Shown: piece by piece, positions 6,209 to 6,320 of the stretch
Layout: every line of letters starts with the position of its first letter
How positions within the stretch are numbered: the stretch's first letter is position 1
Assembly (NCBI GenBank): GCA_964352225.1
Contig: CAYGRM010000388.1
Span: forward strand, 1 to 6,320
Reading direction: 5' to 3'
DNA: 6,320 nucleotides
Source: CAJQQY01 sp964352225
GTDB taxonomy: Bacteria > Bacteroidota > Bacteroidia > Chitinophagales > Saprospiraceae
Program-made: the position numbers and the translations under genes
The notes under the pieces: model-generated
Databases searched by the model: none
Told to the model about the DNA's origin: nothing
The model's input: the letters and a program-made list of their open reading frames with translations, nothing else

Positions 6209-6320
6209 ATGAAAGCCCCTTCAATGTCCACAATTTTGATGCTCATTGCATCTTCGCTTATCTTCTTTTTTGTAGGTCGATACAGCATTTCAGGAAATAG
6301 TTCAACAGCTGCTACTGATC
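6209..6320 (+). CDS. Start of an unidentified exported or membrane-anchored protein; 3' end outside the window
   Basis: An ATG at 6209 opens a frame that stays open for 37 codons to the window end: MKAPSMSTILMLIASSLI and so on. The nearest in-frame stop upstream is TAA at 6179-6181 and no other ATG lies between, so this is the first possible ATG; ATGs at codons 6 and 11 are alternatives. Residues about 7-22 form a hydrophobic stretch (STILMLIASSLIFFFV) after a single lysine, followed by GRYSIS and a small-residue, Ser/Thr/Ala-rich segment. This fits a signal peptide or an N-terminal membrane anchor with the rest outside the cytoplasm. No lipobox cysteine is visible. The leader is A/T-rich without a Shine-Dalgarno, like its neighbours. 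The family cannot be named from so little sequence. Confidence 0.6.
   Translation, partial: MKAPSMSTILMLIASSLIFFFVGRYSISGNSSTAATD

Overview
The window looks like a piece of a Bacteroidota chromosome, probably from the Saprospiria/Chitinophagia/Cytophagales side of the phylum. That placement is inferred from gene content: a TonB plug domain on a protein without a visible barrel, a secreted protein with a type IX secretion (T9SS) C-terminal sorting domain, HYR modules, and a large Asp-box propeller protein. The DNA is AT-rich, and the starts have A/T-rich leaders without a Shine-Dalgarno sequence, which is usual in this phylum. I see no mobile element, tRNA, rRNA or CRISPR array.

Layout. (1) Bases 1-642, plus strand: the 3' end of a gene whose product ends in a TonB-receptor-type plug domain and a short beta-rich tail. 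It probably belongs to the macroglobulin-like (MG2) plus plug proteins of Bacteroidota. (2) Bases 667-711: a strong hairpin with A and T tracts on its two sides, serving as a two-way terminator between convergent genes. (3) Bases 726-3926, minus strand: a 1066-residue exported protein with about eleven Asp-box (BNR/sortilin-type) motifs, a beta-sandwich and a helical C-terminus. (4) Bases 3927-4192: a divergent intergenic region with two neighbouring inverted repeats. (5) Bases 4193-5854, plus strand: a 553-residue T9SS cargo protein with a discoidin-like N-terminus, one HYR domain, a second HYR domain that appears to be split by an inserted C-type lectin-like domain, and a C-terminal sorting domain. 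(6) Bases 5854-5916: a 21-bp perfect inverted repeat starting in the stop codon, most likely a terminator. (7) Bases 5917-6208: AT-rich spacer with a possible promoter. (8) Bases 6209-6320: the first 37 codons of a further exported or membrane-anchored protein, cut by the window end.

The genes share a theme of cell-envelope or secreted proteins, but nothing shows a common pathway. Each complete gene seems to be its own transcription unit. Genes 726-3926 and 4193-5854 are divergent and share 266 bp of upstream DNA, so co-regulation is possible. The most notable points are the lectin-in-HYR domain nesting with intact EPN and WND motifs, and the paired palindromes in the divergent spacer.
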